NCBI GenBank assembly: GCA_001414345.1
Contig: LLCB01000199.1
Coordinates: 1-64,000 of the forward strand
Source of the DNA: Hymenoscyphus infarciens
Lineage: Eukaryota; Ascomycota; Leotiomycetes; Helotiales; Helotiaceae
Direction of reading: 5' to 3'
Length of the DNA stretch: 64,000 nucleotides
Position numbers and translations under genes: made by a program. This document shows positions 22,871-36,300 of the stretch, piece by piece; positions within the stretch are counted from its first letter, which is position 1, and the number at the start of each line of letters is the position of its first letter. The notes under the pieces were generated by a model. The model saw only the letters and a list, made by a program, of their open reading frames with translations, was not told the origin of the DNA and made no database searches.

Positions 22871-25800
22871 TAGTCGGTTAGTATACTTTACGTTTATATA
22901 GTAGTAGTTAGTTCTTTTAAAACTTTATATTTATATTTAGTAGCACTCTCTAGAAAGGTCTTATAATACTTAATTATTAAGTATATAATAATTAAATAAA
23001 TAAATAAAATTTAAAATAAGCTTATAATACTTCTTAAATAATTATAATATAAAAAAGGATAAAACTTCTTAAAAATATATAAGTAAAATAATAAAATAAA
23101 GTATAATAATATATAAAAAATAATAGAGAGTGTTATTTACTATTCTAAAAGAGCGTTTTTATTCTAAAAATATAGTTTTAACCTAAAATTTAGTATACTT
23201 TCGCCTCTTAAAAGAGTGTTTTACTAAGTAAATAAGCGTCCTAGAGATTAAGTAAAGCTTTAAAATATTTAAATTTCTACTTAGATAAGTTTTTTATAAG
23301 TCTATCTACTAATATATTATTTATTAGTAAATAAGTAACCTAGAAAGATCTCTTTTAATACTTCTAATAAAGCTATATATTCTAGATATCTATATATTAA
23401 AGCTTTATAAATATTCTCTCGTTTTCTCTAGTAATTAATTAGATAGTTTATTAATTATTATAGAATATATTCTATATCTTATCTAAATTAAGCTATAGTT
23501 CCTTAAAAAGATACTTTAATACTATTGTTTCTATACTTAGCTACTTTACTTCTAAAAGCTCGGCTTCTATTATTAATATTATAATTATATCTTATTATAA
23601 GGCTCTCTAAGCTATAAGTCTACTAAATAATAATATTATATATCTATTAGAAGATCTTCGAGTTTCTAGATTATTAGTATATAATACGTCTAAAGTAAAT
23701 ACTAGTTATATACTTCTAAGCTCTCCTCTATATATAATTCCTAAGAACCTTATTCTAAATAAGTATTAAATATACTAATCTATTATAGCTATATATTTAT
23801 TATTTAGGTTAGTTAAGAAGTATAAAAGCTAGAAAGTAATAAATATAATATCTAGTTATATTATAATTACTATATAGAGTACTAAACCTACCTTCTCTTA
23901 GTAGAACTTTATAAATATAGATTTTACTATTCTTTAATTCTTTTTTAGTTTATATATTAAAAGTAGTATACTTAAGTAATCTCTATTAATAAGCTTAAAT
24001 CGTTTAGTAATTCGTTTAATATATATATTATAAGAGAGTTATATCTTTTTCTATACTCTATCTCTATAGACTTTTACTTTAAAATACTATTCTATATTAC
24101 TAAGTAAATATAGTTTATATAAAAGCTTTAGTTTATCTATTATAACTCTTACTAGAGATATATTATCTTAATAATATATTATTTATATATTATCTATATA
24201 AAAGATTATAAAAACCTTCTTTAAGAGATCTATATAAATATAAGGCTCTTTTAAATAAGGTATTAAGCTATATTCTTAAAGAGTGGTTATAAAGTATTTA
24301 AACTATAAAACTAGGGAATCTCTTAACCTATAAAGTACTTTATCTAATTTAATATATAGTCCCTCTTATTAATATCTATTTAGAAGTTAGTAAGCTACTA
24401 GAAGAGCTCTTATATCCCTTTCTATATTAATAAACACGTTTATAATATTATATTACTTAATCTCTAGATTAAATCTAGTAGCTATTACTATAGCTATTTA
24501 GAATAATCTTACTATAAGTATAGTAGTATATATTAAAAAGATAGTATCTTCTTATTAGAGATTACTCCTAACTATAAGCTAAGCTTAGTATTAAATTAGA
24601 TAGTTTATAAAGTTATATTTATATATAAATACCTACTTTAGAAGTAATAGTTTTATTTTAGCGTTCTATCTTTTAATTATATACTAGTATTTCCTTTTCT
24701 CTAGGTTCTTAATTTTAAGCTCTAAATTATCTTTAAAGTACTTACTAAGTAGATAGTTTATAAGTTCTCTCTATAATTTTAACTCTTTTAGTAGTTTTAA
24801 CTAATAAAGGCGTAAGTATTTAGGCTTTAAAGGCGTTTCTTCCTCTATTATTACTACTATAATAATATAGTAGATATCTTATAAGTCCTCTCTATTTAAT
24901 ACTATACTTTCTAATAAAAGCTAAAAAGTATTAAAGAAATAATTTAAATATTCTAGAATAGCTTATTAAAGCTCTATCTTAATTAATATAGCTAGTAGAG
25001 TAGAGATTATTATATCTCTAGCATCCTCCTCTCTAGGTTAACCTCTTCTACTCTTTCTTAATATAAGTAGATATACTTTCTTTATATACTTTTATTTTAT
25101 CTTAAGCTTTTTTAGGTTTTTACTTTCTATATTTATTATTCTCTACTCCTTAGTTAACTTTATATTAGAAGTTTCTAGAACTAGTATATTAGAAGTTCTT
25201 TTTTATATACTACTTTATTATTAAAAGAGTCTACTCTTTTTATTTTATTAAGAGATTCTCTCTAATATTCTATTACTTATTCTAATTAGTAGACTATTTA
25301 GACCTTTTATACTTTTAGTATTATTTTATAGTTAGGAGAATCTTATAAGTACTTATTAAGAGAGTCTTATAGTTTATTAAGAGATTCTTATATTTTACTT
25401 ATTTTAAGAGCTTATAACCTATCCTAGTATACTTTTAGGTTTAAGTATTACTCTAAGTAATAGAAGTCTAAACCTAGAAGAGATTATATCTCCCTTTTCT
25501 AGTCTTACTCCTAAGTTCTAGCTAATTAAAGCTTTACTTAGTATATTAATAGCTTTAAGTAAGACATCTCTTACTAGTTAAGCTCCTAGTTTTAGTTTTC
25601 TTACGCTCTCTATTTTATATATACTAACACTTTTAAGTAGAGCTTTAACGTCCTATTACTTCTACTTAACTATATACTATACTACTATATAAGTAATTAT
25701 AATAGGTTATTATTCTACCTTTTTATATTCTAGTATATAAAAGATTTCTTTATTAAATATAACATTCTAAGTTATAATAACTTAATTAAGCTATAAAACC

Positions 25801-28638
25801 TAGATATAATAGATATTTAATAAGATATACTTAACTAAATAACTTATATAAGCTCTAGAATTAACTTTAAAAGCTCTTTTCTTAACTTCTTACTCTCTCT
25901 TCTTTTTTAGTAGATAAGCTCTAGACTTATAGACATAGATTCTATTCTAATCTAGTCTAAAGTCTTTTATTACTAAGTTCTTAAACTTTAGATTATACTA
26001 GTAGAAATAATTATTAAACTATAATAGAAGCACCTTATTTAGTATCTTAAACTTATTTCTTTAGTTAAGACTTATATTATAGAGCTAGATTTTAGCTATA
26101 GTTAACTTAGTCTAGAGGTATTATAGTAAGTTAGTAGTAGATAACATTTTAATTAAGTATATAATTACTTCTTATTCTACTCTCTCTACTCCTCTATTTA
26201 GCTTATAAGTATAAGTTAATATAAGCTCTAAGTCTATTCTAATTTTTATAACCTATAAAGTATATTCTAAGGCTCTATATTATAGGATTACTAATTTATT
26301 ATTATTATACTTAAGCTTATAAATTAAAAGACTATATTATTATTTAACCTATCTTTTAAAGTTCTTAAGCTTTTTAAACACTATTTCTCCTCTCTTATTT
26401 ATTATTATAAATCTAAAGAGCTTCTTACTATATTCTTCTTTTATTAGAAGAAGCTATTTAGCTCTATTATATCTAGTTAAGAAGTTAAATAGATCTTATA
26501 AGTACTACTAGAATAGTTATATACTTCTATTCTTAGAGATATGTCTTAAAACTATATTCTAAGTATAAGTAATAGTATAGTATAAGCACTTTACTTATTT
26601 AATACTTATAATTTTTACGTTCCTTACTAACTAGACTAGAACTTTAAGAGCTTCCTATCCTAGATATTCTAATCTTCTATACTAAATTTCTACTAAATTA
26701 CTTCTTAGTTTAGCATAGTCTCTTATCTTCTTATAAAAGCGTTTATTAATCTTTTTAAAAAGTATTAGATATATTAAAGTAAATATAGCTTAAAGGTTTT
26801 AAAGCTTAGTATAGTTATTAATAGAGTTATATTTAAATAAGACTAAGTTTATTATATAAATTAAAGATTTAATAACTATACCGTTCTCTATAAGTCTAAA
26901 GCGTAGTAAATAGTTATACTTATTATACTATACTCTAGATTCCCTAATATATACTTCTAAGATAATATTAGAATAAAAACTCTTAATAACTATAATATTA
27001 GTAAGCGTTAGATCTATAGAGTTACTTCCTCTCTTACCTCTAAGAACGTTCTTTATAACCCTCGTTCCTATTCTACTAATTAGAATACTAGTCGTTCTTA
27101 ATTCTACTATATTATTAGAGTACTTAAAGGTTCTTAAGATAAGCATATCCTTACTATTAATAAGATAGACTACTCTATAGTTATTAAAGAGTATTAAATC
27201 TATAAGAGAGTGTTTAGTATATTTAGCTAAGAAAGTATAGATTCTTTATTTTAAAGCTTAGTTTATTCTTTCTAGATTAGTTAGAAGCTCTAGAAATAAG
27301 ATTATAGTACTTATATTCCTAATAAGGTATTTTAATAACTCTTAAGTAGAGCTTATAGATCTCTTTTTAAACTTAGATTATACTATAAAGAACTTTTTAA
27401 TTAGTTTCTTTTAAAGGTCTATTTAGAAAGAAGCTTCTAAATACTATATAATCTCTTTTAACTTCTTATTATTTAAGAGATTATTAAGAGTAGGTTTATA
27501 CTTTCTAATAAATATAAATTCTAAGATTTAATAGTTAATAGGTTTCTAAAAGTATTCTTAACTAGTCTTATATAGATATTTCTTATTATTAAAACCTCTA
27601 TTTTAAGCTCTATTCCTAGAATTAGATAAGTTATTACTTCTACCTCTAAGAATAGAAAACATCCTACTAGCCTTCTTACTAGTCTTTAATATAAGGTATT
27701 TATATAAGATTCTTAAAAACATTTTGATAAGATTATTAAATAATATAACTCCTTTTCTAAGCTTTATATTATTAATTAACTATATCTTTTAACTTATTAC
27801 TTAAGTAGGAGTAATTTAGTAAACTATATCTAGGAAGTCCTTTACTATAAGTAGACTCTTAATCTCTAAAAGTTAAAAATTTTTTACTTAGTTATAATAA
27901 CGTTTCTAGTTAAAGAACTAGTAATTAGGGTTTATAGACCTCGATTTAGTTTAAGTAAGCGTATTCTAGTATTCTATATATACTATATCTTCTATGCTTT
28001 CTAATATTAGTACTAAGTTGCTTTTAAGCTTTTAAATTAGGTCTTAGAAAGCGAATTTCCTAGTATATCTAAGTAAGGATTAAGCTTCTAAGAGTATAGA
28101 CTCGTCTATAGTGCTTTCTACCTAGGAGCTAACTTTATATATCTTACCTTATATAGTATAAAGCTTATTAATTTTAAAAGTATATCTTTTAATATTATCT
28201 CTAAAGTCCTCTTTAATATTATTAGCTAATACTAAGAGAGGTAGTTCTAGTAGATCTCTTCTAATACGTTAAGCTACTAAGAGTATATCTTAGGCTTTAT
28301 TTACTATAAGCTAGGCTTCTTTAAGTCTAATATTCTTATCGAATATAGTCTATTTAATTATAAGATAGGGTCTTTTAAGCTCGTTAGTGTTCTTAGTATT
28401 AGAGCTATTTAAATTAAAGTATTCCTAAACTCTTTCTTAGTAGATAATATAAAAGAAGTAGTTATACTATATAAGCTACGAGTTTCGGTTAGTAAAGAGG
28501 ACCTTTTCAGTTAAGAGTAAGCTTACTATTATAAAAGTAGTACTCTTAAAGAGAAGATAAGAATAGATAAAAAGAAGATAAAGCTAATATAACTAGCGTA
28601 GTAAAAGTAGTATTCTATCTACTAACTAGGCTTATAAC

Positions 28639-28814
28639 TATAGTAATTATAGAAGCTATATCGAGAATATAGAATGAGTAAAGTAAAGTTAAAGTAGATG
28701 TTTAATTCCTAAGAACTATAGAGAAGAGCATAAGGCTTTAAATACTATGCTCCTCGCTTAAAAGGTGGGGATCATCAGGTGATCCTTTGTCTGACCCACC
28801 TTTGTCCCGTGACA
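28639..28814 (-). repeat. Copia LTR, upstream copy with unmutated outer end
   Basis: 176 bp. The outer roughly 60 bp (28755-28814) is free of RIP and GC-rich, while the inner part is mutated like the rest of the element. It adjoins the target duplication actaa at 28815-28819. Confidence 0.9.
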
Positions 28815-28990
28815 ACTAACTATCTAAAGAACCTCGTCGAAAGTTTGCCCGCCTTTGCCTACGACATAAACCCCTGCCTTCACCTCGCAACCCTTTTTCC
28901 AACTCCATTATACCATACTTCCTTCAAAAAGCACATACCTCAAAAGTCATCAAGATCGCCACAATCCAATATAACCAAACCCAGTTGTAT

Positions 28991-30628
28991 CTAATTGAGT
29001 CCGTATACCAGTCCATGTCCAACAAGGAAGACCGCAGAGCATATGACAGCCCCAGAGGAGAAGACCGCACTCCAGGCAACTACTCCTTCAATTCCATCGC
29101 ATAAACGACCAAATATGGGGAAGCCGTCAAGATTCTCCTCATGGTGTATTGTATTTGCGCGACATGCAGACTTAGATGTGGTTCCATATTGAGTGGATGG
29201 GGATTCGATGTTCAGAGAGAGTTGGGCGTCAGGTTTGCTAGGGCTGTCGCCGGTTCTTAGGACTGGTGGGTTTGTAACAGGGTCTTTTGGGGTGTGCGGT
29301 TTGGAATTTTCGCCATCCGTTAAGGCATTCGTGAGAGAAGAGTGATTGTGACAACTATCTGACATTCTTCCTTTGATGTTCTCGAGCTGTAAAGAGGGAA
29401 TGGAAGATTCCGGAAGGTTATCATCATTCTTAAACGAACCAGTTTGGTCGTGCGGAGGCGGTACCTCGAGGAAAGAAGTGGTTGATTTCTTTTGTTGGAG
29501 AATCGATGTAAAATTGGCCAGCACTTCCTTTTGATCTCTGAAGGAAGTGATAAGTTGGTTCAAATCGAGTATGGTTTTGACTTTATCTTCCGCGACATCT
29601 CGCTCGGCTTTAACGGTGTTGAGGCGATCCTATCGAGGTTAGCATAAACGCTTGCTTTACACACTTTCCAATTCCAATCCAAAGTGAGGTTCAACTCAGA
29701 ACAAGAAGAAAAAGTCGCGGTATGCAATACTTACCCGTGCGTTATCTCGTGAGTTGTTTGCCCTTTCCACCCTTCTTTTGTACCTCTCGCATTTCTGTGT
29801 CAACTCGTCGACTTGGTTCTCGAATGTGTCGTTGCTAGATTTCAGAACGTTATTGTCGTACTGTAGCCTTGCCACTTCCCTCTCCAAAGACGCGATTTTG
29901 TCGTTTTTCTCCGCAAATAGATCGGCTTTCGCGTCTGGGATCTTGCTTGAAAGCCGCTTCAGGTCGCTCAGCTTGGCGTTTTGGAGTTGTATAATGCAGC
30001 TTCGCTGGAAGAATAGTTCGGCATCAATCTTGATGGTTTCCTCGTGTATAGCGATCATACCATCCCTCTCTGCAAGTTGTTCCTCCAGTAATTGAGTTGA
30101 CCGTGCTAATTCCTCCAGGGTTTGTGTTGGTGGTTTCCCCAACGGCAGACGATATTCTTGCTTCCGTTCCTTGGAGTCGCTATCTGTAGCACTCATCTTT
30201 GCATGCCGGAGTTCTGCGATAGCTTGTTCCATGGCTGCTCGGAGCTTTTCGCGTTTCTTCTCTTCGGCACAAATTCTGCTCTGAAGATCACACCTCACCT
30301 TGCCGTACTCGCTTTTCTCCCTTACGAGCGGAAGGAAGTCAAGTAAAGTAGTATCATCGAGCTTCTCCACAATATCCTGCTCCCTTTCAAATCCCTCGAC
30401 CGCCCTCTGATATTTCAGTTTGTCGCGTTCAATCTGAAGGTCGCAAGATTGAAGCCGAAGTTTGCAGCACTCGAGCCGAACTTGGCAAGCTCCCACCAGG
30501 ACATTCTTGTCAGATGTAATTAAAATGTGTGCATCGTGGGATACGGTCTTCAGCTTGCTATTGGCATCTTCAAGGGCTTGTTGGGTGCTTATCGTCGCGG
30601 TGCCATCGTAGACCGGCGAGGAGGCCAT
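28991..30628 (-). CDS. Hypothetical coiled-coil protein with C-terminal hydrophobic segment
   Basis: Exon 1 runs 30628-29735 and exon 2 runs 29629-28991. The 105-bp intron has GTAAGT and ATAG ends and phase 0, and gives 510 residues. Residues 1-325 are mostly long coiled coil (QVRLECCKLRLQSCDLQIER, ASLEREVARLQYDNNVLKSS). A Ser/Pro-rich, likely disordered linker follows (about 345-460). The end, VVAWSAVFSSGAVICSAVFL, is hydrophobic and could span a membrane. No enzymatic or known structural domain is seen. The stop codon is only 177 bp from the Copia element, so the gene sits at the edge of a silenced block. It is probably lineage-specific. Confidence 0.65.
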
Positions 30629-31725
30629 TTTTTGACGTGGGTTGGTTTCATATCACTCAGATTAGTGAAATGCTGCATTGTGTTCAAATTTATCTACATG
30701 GCGTTTTCTAGGCCTTTCCTAATCGGGACTAGTATAAGCGAGGGTTGCAAAAATGTCAACAGTGAATCGACTTTACGGAGGAGAATACAGGGCACTACAC
30801 TATAATGCCCTGTAATGATACCCTGAAGCCGCATACAGATGCGAGCGCTGTATTACAGTAGACCTTCCTGTATATTAGCTTCTATATTCTCTCCCATGGG
30901 TTCGCTTACCTCTATAGCTTCAGAGTACCGGCGCCTTTTCACATGAAGATAGAGAACAAGAAGCCTTCAGGACAGTTTACAGCCCATTACTTCGCACTTC
31001 CTTGTATTGTCTATACTTTTGAAAGCGTCCTCCGTACTTAAAAATGGAGCTTGGTATAACGAATTCAAGCTTAGCATAAACATTATTTGAGAATATTTAT
31101 AAAGAATTGATAACTGGTTCCCATTCTCCTATCCGTTCGCTCAGAGTTGTTAAAGTTAGTAAAGTAAGTGCTCCGCTGAGAATATGTTTGAATTCCTTAC
31201 TAAAACAGACGGAACGCTACGGTGGTCTATTACGGCATCCTGAATATACTAAACTCCAAAAACGACTCAATCGTAAATTGAAAGTCACAAAGTGTTATAA
31301 AGTATTAATTTTCAAGATAGGAAATATTTTATCTCTCTCTCTCTCTCTTTCGCCTTCGGCTTCGCTTTCGCACCTACTATAAGTTATTAAAATACTATCG
31401 ATGTCTTATTATCGAATCTCTATTATCGTATCCTCTTATTATACTCTTACTATTATATCTACTTATTATTAAATTCTCTGACTCTCGTATTGTCTTATTC
31501 TCGTATTCTTTCGCTATCGTAGCTCTCTATTCTTTACTTCTATTATTATTACTTTTATACTCTCTCGTACTCGCTCTAAGAGAAGAAGAAGAAGAAGAAG
31601 TAGAAGAAAGAGAGAGGCGGAAGAGAGATAGAGAAGATAAGAGCTTACTAAATAATTAATAGTTACGTTATAATATTACTTTTCTATCTCTTTAGAGAAA
31701 GACTAGAAAGTAAGCGAGAAGTAAA
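30629..31725. other. Upstream region of coiled-coil gene passing into AT-rich block
   Basis: Normal composition to about 31330, where a CT dinucleotide run and TTCG repeats begin, then RIP-type AT-rich DNA. An open frame at 31107-31382 ends in the CT repeat and is not taken as a gene. A GAA run lies near 31585. Confidence 0.5.
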
Positions 31726-32243
31726 CAGTGTTTTAGCTTTCCCTGCCTTAGTTAGCCTAGTACTTAGGATAGAATAGGCTACCTATCTAGGTAAGAATAA
31801 GAGAGGCTAGGCTAGATTAGGATTAAGGCTAGACTAAGTTTAGTAGGCTAGGTACTCTAACTAGGATAGGAGTAGCTAGGAAAGTTCTAAAAATAGAATA
31901 AGAGTAGCTAAGTAGATAAAAAAAGGAGGCTAGGCTAGAGTAGAATTAGAAAGGTAACTCTCTAATTAGGACCTAGACTCTCTTTTCTACCTATCTTCTA
32001 GATATTAAGTAAAATTAGAGCTGTCTTCTAGGCTTTAAGTAAGATTAACTAGCCTAACTCTTCCTATCCTAGCCTCTCTATTTAGTAAGGAAAGGTAAGT
32101 AAGTACTATAGAATAGGAGTAGCTAGGAAAGCTAGAATTTAAGAATAGGAGAAGGCGAGATAGCCTTAAAATAGAGATAGAAGAGAGAAGAAGCGTTAAA
32201 GCAGAATAGAATAACAGATTAGATAGAGAAACCTAAAACACTA
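31726..32243 (-). mobile_element. hAT-like MITE, family A, copy 4
   Basis: A 518-bp reverse-orientation copy with CAGTGTTTTAGCTTTCCC at the left and CCTAAAACACTA at the right. The perfect 8-bp target duplication gaagtaaa lies at 31718-31725 and 32244-32251. The left terminal base is C here rather than T, so the ancestral end was probably CAGTG, a classical hAT terminus. Confidence 0.92.
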
Positions 32244-32971
32244 GAAGTAAATATCGTTCTATCGCTCTTATACTACTCTTTCTCTTTACTTCTCTTATTC
32301 TTACTTAAGAAAGAAAGCGAAGAACAAAGAAGTAAGAGAATACTTATATAATAGAAGATATAAGAAGATATAGCGAAATTAAGCTAATTTTATTAGTAGT
32401 ATAAAGAATCTATAAAAATTTTTAACTCTTTATCTTCTCTTAACGTTTTATGTTTTATAATTAACGATTTAGTCGTTTTTAAAGTTTACTATTTTTAGAA
32501 TATTATATATATATACTAAAAGTTAGAAACAACGAAATCGTAAAATATTACTTCTTATTAGTTAAAAATATCGTAGTTCTTAGATTAAATTCTATATCTC
32601 TCTCTATTATACTATTCTATATCTATAAATCTTTATATAATTAAGCTCTACTAAAGTAAACCTTTTACTATTTCACTAGTTCTTTTCTTAGAGAGTAAGA
32701 ATACTATTATATTCTTAATTTTATTTTCAAAGAAGTAAGAGAGAGAATAGAAGAGAGAGAGAGAGAGAGAGAGAGAGATTAATAGAGTAAGAGAGTAAGA
32801 GAGTAAGTAAACATTTTATAGAAAAGTTTTTCCTAGCGTAGATAAGAGGAGTTTAGCTAAAGTAGTAAATAATCCTCTCTCTCTTTCTCTCTTTCTCTTA
32901 CTCGCTCTCTCTCTCTTTGTTTTTCTAGAAATAATAGAAATAATATAATACGAGAGTTAGATAATAGATAG
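32244..32971. repeat. AT-rich degraded spacer with GA and CT microsatellites
   Basis: RIP-type sequence between the MITE and the Gypsy element. A (GA)n run lies near 32750-32778 and CT-rich runs near 32875-32915. No genes. Confidence 0.6.
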
Positions 32972-32976
32972 TAAAG

Positions 32977-33354
32977 TGTGATAGTACGCTATCCTGAATT
33001 GTCGGCATTTATAGAACTACTAATACCCCTACGACTACTAATGCTCCTACGACTTATTAGATAGAAGGTGCTAAAGAGAGTAAGGATTAAATGTTATATG
33101 TTTTGTTTTAAGGTCTTATATATTTAGCTTTAAAGCTCTTATTATTTTAGTAGCTATATTAAGAAGGACTTAGTTATTATTTTTATTAGAACTTAGTAGT
33201 CTCTAACCTCTTATATATAGATGTTTATACTTAGTATAAAAGAAGAATAGTTATTATTTTCTTCTATATTAGTACCTAGTATCTATATATATTATTCTTC
33301 TATATATACTCCTATATGCCTCTACTATAGTTATATATATTTTATATTATTATA
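32977..33354 (+). repeat. Gypsy 5' LTR
   Basis: 378 bp, starting TGTGATAGTACGC and ending in ATTATA (TA in place of CA, as RIP would give). It is homologous to 40453-40830 and to the solo LTR at 55945. Confidence 0.88.
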
Positions 33355-36300
33355 TAAAAATAATAACTCTTCCTCGCTAGTAATAGCCTTAATAATATCT
33401 TCTTCGAGCTTATTACTACTCTTTATTTAAAAGTCGATTTACTCTTAATTTAGAATATTATAATAGTATTCTTATATAGCTAGGTAATTAGAGACTACCT
33501 AGACAACTAGTAATACTAGAGTTTAGTATTTATATAGATAGTTAGTAAAAATCGTATTATAGATATATTAAGAGATTAGAATATACTAAGTATTCCTAAG
33601 AGTCCTAATAACCTTAGATTTAGTAAATAAGTTAACTTATAATAGTTATCTAGAAGGCTTCTAAATCTAATCTTACCTCTCTCTCTTAATTTAATATTTA
33701 ATATATTAGAATCTAGAGCAACTCTAGGTCTCTTCTAAGCTCTATTCTTAAGCGTAGAGCCTCTCTTTAGAGAATAAAGTTAAGTCTTTATAAAAAGATT
33801 CTTAACTTAGTACTATACTTCTAAGAATACTAAGAAGCCTAAGAATAATAAAGGTAAAGGCTTAGTACCTAGAAGCTAAAGAGATTAATAAGACTTCTTT
33901 AATATAGATAAGATATAAGATATAATCTAAGCTATAAAGGTTAAGGATTAAGAAAAAGAATAGAGAATTTTAGAGTAAGATAATTAGATTATCTAATTAT
34001 TAGACCTAGTATAGTAAATTAGTTAATAACTACTAAATAATAACTAAAGTCTAAGTCTTATCTAACTTATATAAACACCTCCTTTAGTCTCTTTAAACTA
34101 TTATCTTAGGTAAGACTCTACCTCTAATATTCCTTCTTTATAATAACCTACTCTATACTTATAACCTAAAAGTACTCTAAAAGTCTTTTAACCTATTAAA
34201 AGTAAGATTATAGAAAAAATTAAACTTTTAGATAATAGTATTTTACTTATATATAAGTAATAGAGAATATTAATATATAATTAACACTATATAAACACTA
34301 ACTATTATTAGACACTTTTAACTTATAAAGCTCTTATTTAAAGAATAATAACAAAACTTACCTAGAACTACTTAGAGCCTTAATATAAGTCTAATATAAG
34401 TAAGATAGTATTTAAAGATTATAAAGAAATAATTAAACTTCTTAATACCTACTATCTAACTAATTATAAGAAAGAGGATACTTAGAACGCTTTTTAGTCT
34501 CTTTAGATAAGATAGAAAGGTTATATAGAAGAAAGTTTTATAGAATTTAAAAGTCACTTTTTAAGTATAGTAATACTTAAAAAAGTATCTAAGTAAGATA
34601 AGTTCTACTATATATAGAATAAGCTTATACCTTAGCTCTAAACCTAATTAGTTAATAGTAAGAGATACTAGAATACTAACTTTAATAAGATAGTAAGAGA
34701 CTTATTATTTATAGATAAAGAACAGCGTTATAATACTAAGTTATATATAACTAGTATAATAAGTACTAAAAAACCTATTATAATAAGCTTATTATACTAA
34801 AAGCCTAACGCTAACTAATTCTTATCTAGTTTCTTAATAAAACCCTTACCTCTCTTATATAGACTTTATACTATTCTTTAAAAGACTTCTTAAACTTCTA
34901 GGCTCTCTTCTATTAGTAAAAGATTAAAAACTTTAGTACCTTTATCTATAGACTAATTCTCTATTAATATAAAGTATTATAAGTATAAGAAACCTAGGTA
35001 TATTAAGCTCGACTATCTTAATCTATCTAGTATTAATAAAATAGATAATTAACCTAAGTAAGAATAACTACCTAAAGAGTACTTTAACTATAACCTAGGT
35101 TAGAAGGAAAACGAAGAGGCCTAGGTAAAGATATCTTCCTAGGCCTATATAAACATAATCTAGCTAGACTTAACCTTTCTAAACTTATAAGAGGAAAACA
35201 GTTTCTTATAAATACTATACTTAGTATATAGGAATATAGTATTAAAATATAAGCTTTAGTAGATATAGAAGTAAATAGGTACCTATTTCTAAATTAACTC
35301 CTAGCTCTTTAACTATTAAAAGTAATAGGTTTATATATCTAGAAACTACCTTATTCTATATCTATTTATAGATATAATAATAGTACTAAAAGCTAGGTAA
35401 CTTAGTTTATATAGCTATATTTAAATATAGATAAGCGTTATATCTATAACTACCTCTTTATTATCCTAGACCTTAGATAATAAGACCTAATTATTAGTAA
35501 TAAGTAGTTAAACTATTTTAAAGTTCTACTTAACTCTTTAAAGAACTAGATTACTTAGCTAGCTAATAACCTCTTAACTCTCTACTATAGTAAGGAAATT
35601 TTACTCTTACTTTCTAGCTAGAACTAGAAACCCCTTTTAAACTACTAGTTAGATATAAATTAAAAGGAATATATAATCTATTAATAAGAAAGATATAAAA
35701 AGAGTAGACTTATAAATATAGCTAAGTTATTACTCCTATCTATAATAATATCTCTTAAAAATTTAATATCTAACTCTAGTCTAAAGCCTCTATAACCTAC
35801 TAGTATAGTCTTAAAAGGTTAGACTCTATACTCTTTTATCTATAAAATTAGTATAAACGCTATATACTTTAATATAAAATAACCTAACTTAGAATTTTAT
35901 ATAATAAGTATATATAAGCTAGATTAGATTATTAATAAAAGATCTACCTCTCTCTAAGACGATAATAAGATAAGAACTCTAATATAGGCCTAACTCCTAA
36001 AATATTACTTATTCTATAAAGACGTATTCTTAAAAGTAGCTTCTAATAAGCTCCCTCCTTACTAGAAATATAACTATAAGATTACTTTAAATAAGCTACT
36101 TCCTAATTCCTTTTTACCTCTATATTAATAATTAACTATAAAGCTTAAAGCTATAAAGGAGTATCTTATAAAGAACTTAAACAAGGGGTTTATTATTAAT
36201 AGTAATAGCTCTTTTACCTCTCTAATACTCTTTATTAAAAAGACTAATAGTAATAAGTTATAGTTCTATATTAATTATAAGAAGCTTAACACTTTAATAA

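Larger units (their letters stand above)
21029..28814 (-). mobile_element. Complete but RIP-inactivated Ty1/Copia LTR retrotransposon
   Basis: Two 176-bp direct repeats (21029-21204 and 28639-28814) are flanked by the 5-bp duplication actaa (21024-21028 and 28815-28819), giving a 7786-bp element. Coding is on the minus strand, so the 5' LTR is at 28639-28814 and begins TGTCACGGGACAAAGG. Read on the minus strand, recognisable traces are a gag-pre-integrase/protease part (around 26900-27150) and reverse transcriptase around 23900-24700. The catalytic box there reads FYIDN (24189-24203), where the family has YVDD. The frames are broken by many TAA/TAG codons replacing Gln and Trp codons. The element is incapable of coding. 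Similarity between the LTRs, apart from RIP transitions, suggests a single complete insertion. Confidence 0.9.

Noticed and set aside
31107..31382. 91-codon frame ending in Ser-Leu repeats
   Set aside because: It ends in a CT microsatellite and has no family resemblance; judged to be chance.
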